Positions 63,930 through 64,000 of a DNA stretch of 64,000 bases are shown one piece after another; the first letter of the stretch is position 1, and the number at the start of each line of letters is the position of its first letter. Source of the stretch: Hydrogenophaga taeniospiralis (lineage in GTDB: Bacteria; Pseudomonadota; Gammaproteobacteria; Burkholderiales; Burkholderiaceae_C); NCBI RefSeq assembly GCF_020510445.1, contig NZ_JAHBAG010000001.1, positions 1,154,501 through 1,218,500 of the forward strand, written 5' to 3'. The position numbers were made by a program, and so were the translations under genes. Below the pieces are notes generated by a model. The model ran no database searches and was not told where the DNA came from. It saw only the letters and a list, made by a program, of their open reading frames with translations.

Positions 63930-64000
63930 ATGAGCCAGCTCCTCATCAACGACTACCTCAAGCAACTCGACCTCATCAAGAAGGTCAGCGGCAGCCAACG
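63930..64000 (+). CDS. Start of a gene resembling a type ISP restriction-modification enzyme (cut by window end)
   Basis: Only 23 codons are visible, reading SQLLINDYLKQLDLIKKVSG and SQ. This start resembles the N-terminus of large helicase/N6-adenine-methylase fusion proteins of the type ISP class, whose first helix is followed by a conserved Ser-Gly and then REAFKDLLK; that continuation is outside the window. AGGGAACCT precedes the ATG. The call rests on a short stretch and is tentative. Confidence 0.4.
   Translation, partial: MSQLLINDYLKQLDLIKKVSGSQ

Overview
The window is GC-rich DNA with coding regions packed back to back. Gene content and protein style point to a beta-proteobacterium of the order Burkholderiales, probably Comamonadaceae (Hydrogenophaga- or Acidovorax-like). 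The hints are several Bug-type solute receptors, a caa3-type oxidase cluster with a DUF2189 neighbour, a PEP-CTERM-associated acyltransferase and a class II PyrF. The genus is an inference, not a reading. I saw no rRNA, tRNA or CRISPR array.

Layout. 1-1303: the end of a tad (Flp pilus) locus (pilin, CpaA, partial CpaB), then a 0.7-kb non-coding leader. 2033-8984: a sulfate-ester module (SulP permease, sulfatase, two orphan Bug receptors), a divergent MarR regulator and an ornithine-cyclodeaminase-like enzyme. 9038-12830: a TetR-HlyD-FtsX-ABC efflux operon behind a perfect operator. 12959-14960: a TrkH/TrkA potassium system. 15141-19047: a patatin phospholipase, then a zeta-toxin effector and its small partner. 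19254-25156: a DinG-type helicase and a second sulfatase/Bug/LysR module. 25373-30754: small transporters and enzymes, a LysR regulator and methylmalonate-semialdehyde dehydrogenase. 31085-38658: a caa3 cytochrome c oxidase cluster (CoxB with fused cytochrome c, CoxA, two subunit III proteins, subunit IV, CyoE) with a YbaK-like deacylase and DUF2189. 39026-51108: housekeeping genes, namely an aldo/keto reductase, a thioredoxin-TPR protein, PurE/PurK, the t6A enzymes TsaC and TsaB, PBP4, RimI, a family-4 uracil-DNA glycosylase, an acyltransferase, an EamA transporter and PyrF. 51215-55987: an isoquinoline-oxidoreductase-like molybdenum hydroxylase operon with XdhC and a divergent TetR, separated by a 42-bp perfect palindrome. 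55997-59323: a second effector/immunity array. 59397-63760: two glutathione transferases, a thioesterase, a CYTH-CHAD protein and MipA/OmpV. The first codons of a gene resembling a type ISP restriction-modification enzyme end the window.

The most unusual content is a pair of loci, 40 kb apart, encoding polymorphic effectors. Both proteins share about 470 C-terminal residues: a glycine-rich segment, a charged helical region and a terminal module resembling the XVIPCD secretion signal of Xanthomonas-type antibacterial type IV secretion effectors. Their N-terminal toxin domains differ: one is a zeta-toxin kinase, the other is unrecognised. Each is preceded by a small putative immunity gene. The second locus also holds debris of earlier cassettes: a stump of an effector body, a homologue of the zeta partner, a truncated zeta gene, and a leader repeated at identical distance before two immunity genes. 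A further fragment of the second immunity gene lies at 51129-51213, so the molybdenum-hydroxylase module sits between pieces of effector-locus DNA.

A dispersed GC-rich repeat (about eleven copies) fills many intergenic gaps. It also appears in frame inside at least two genes and possibly a third. An 11-G tract separates coxB from its only good ribosome-binding site by one base of frame.
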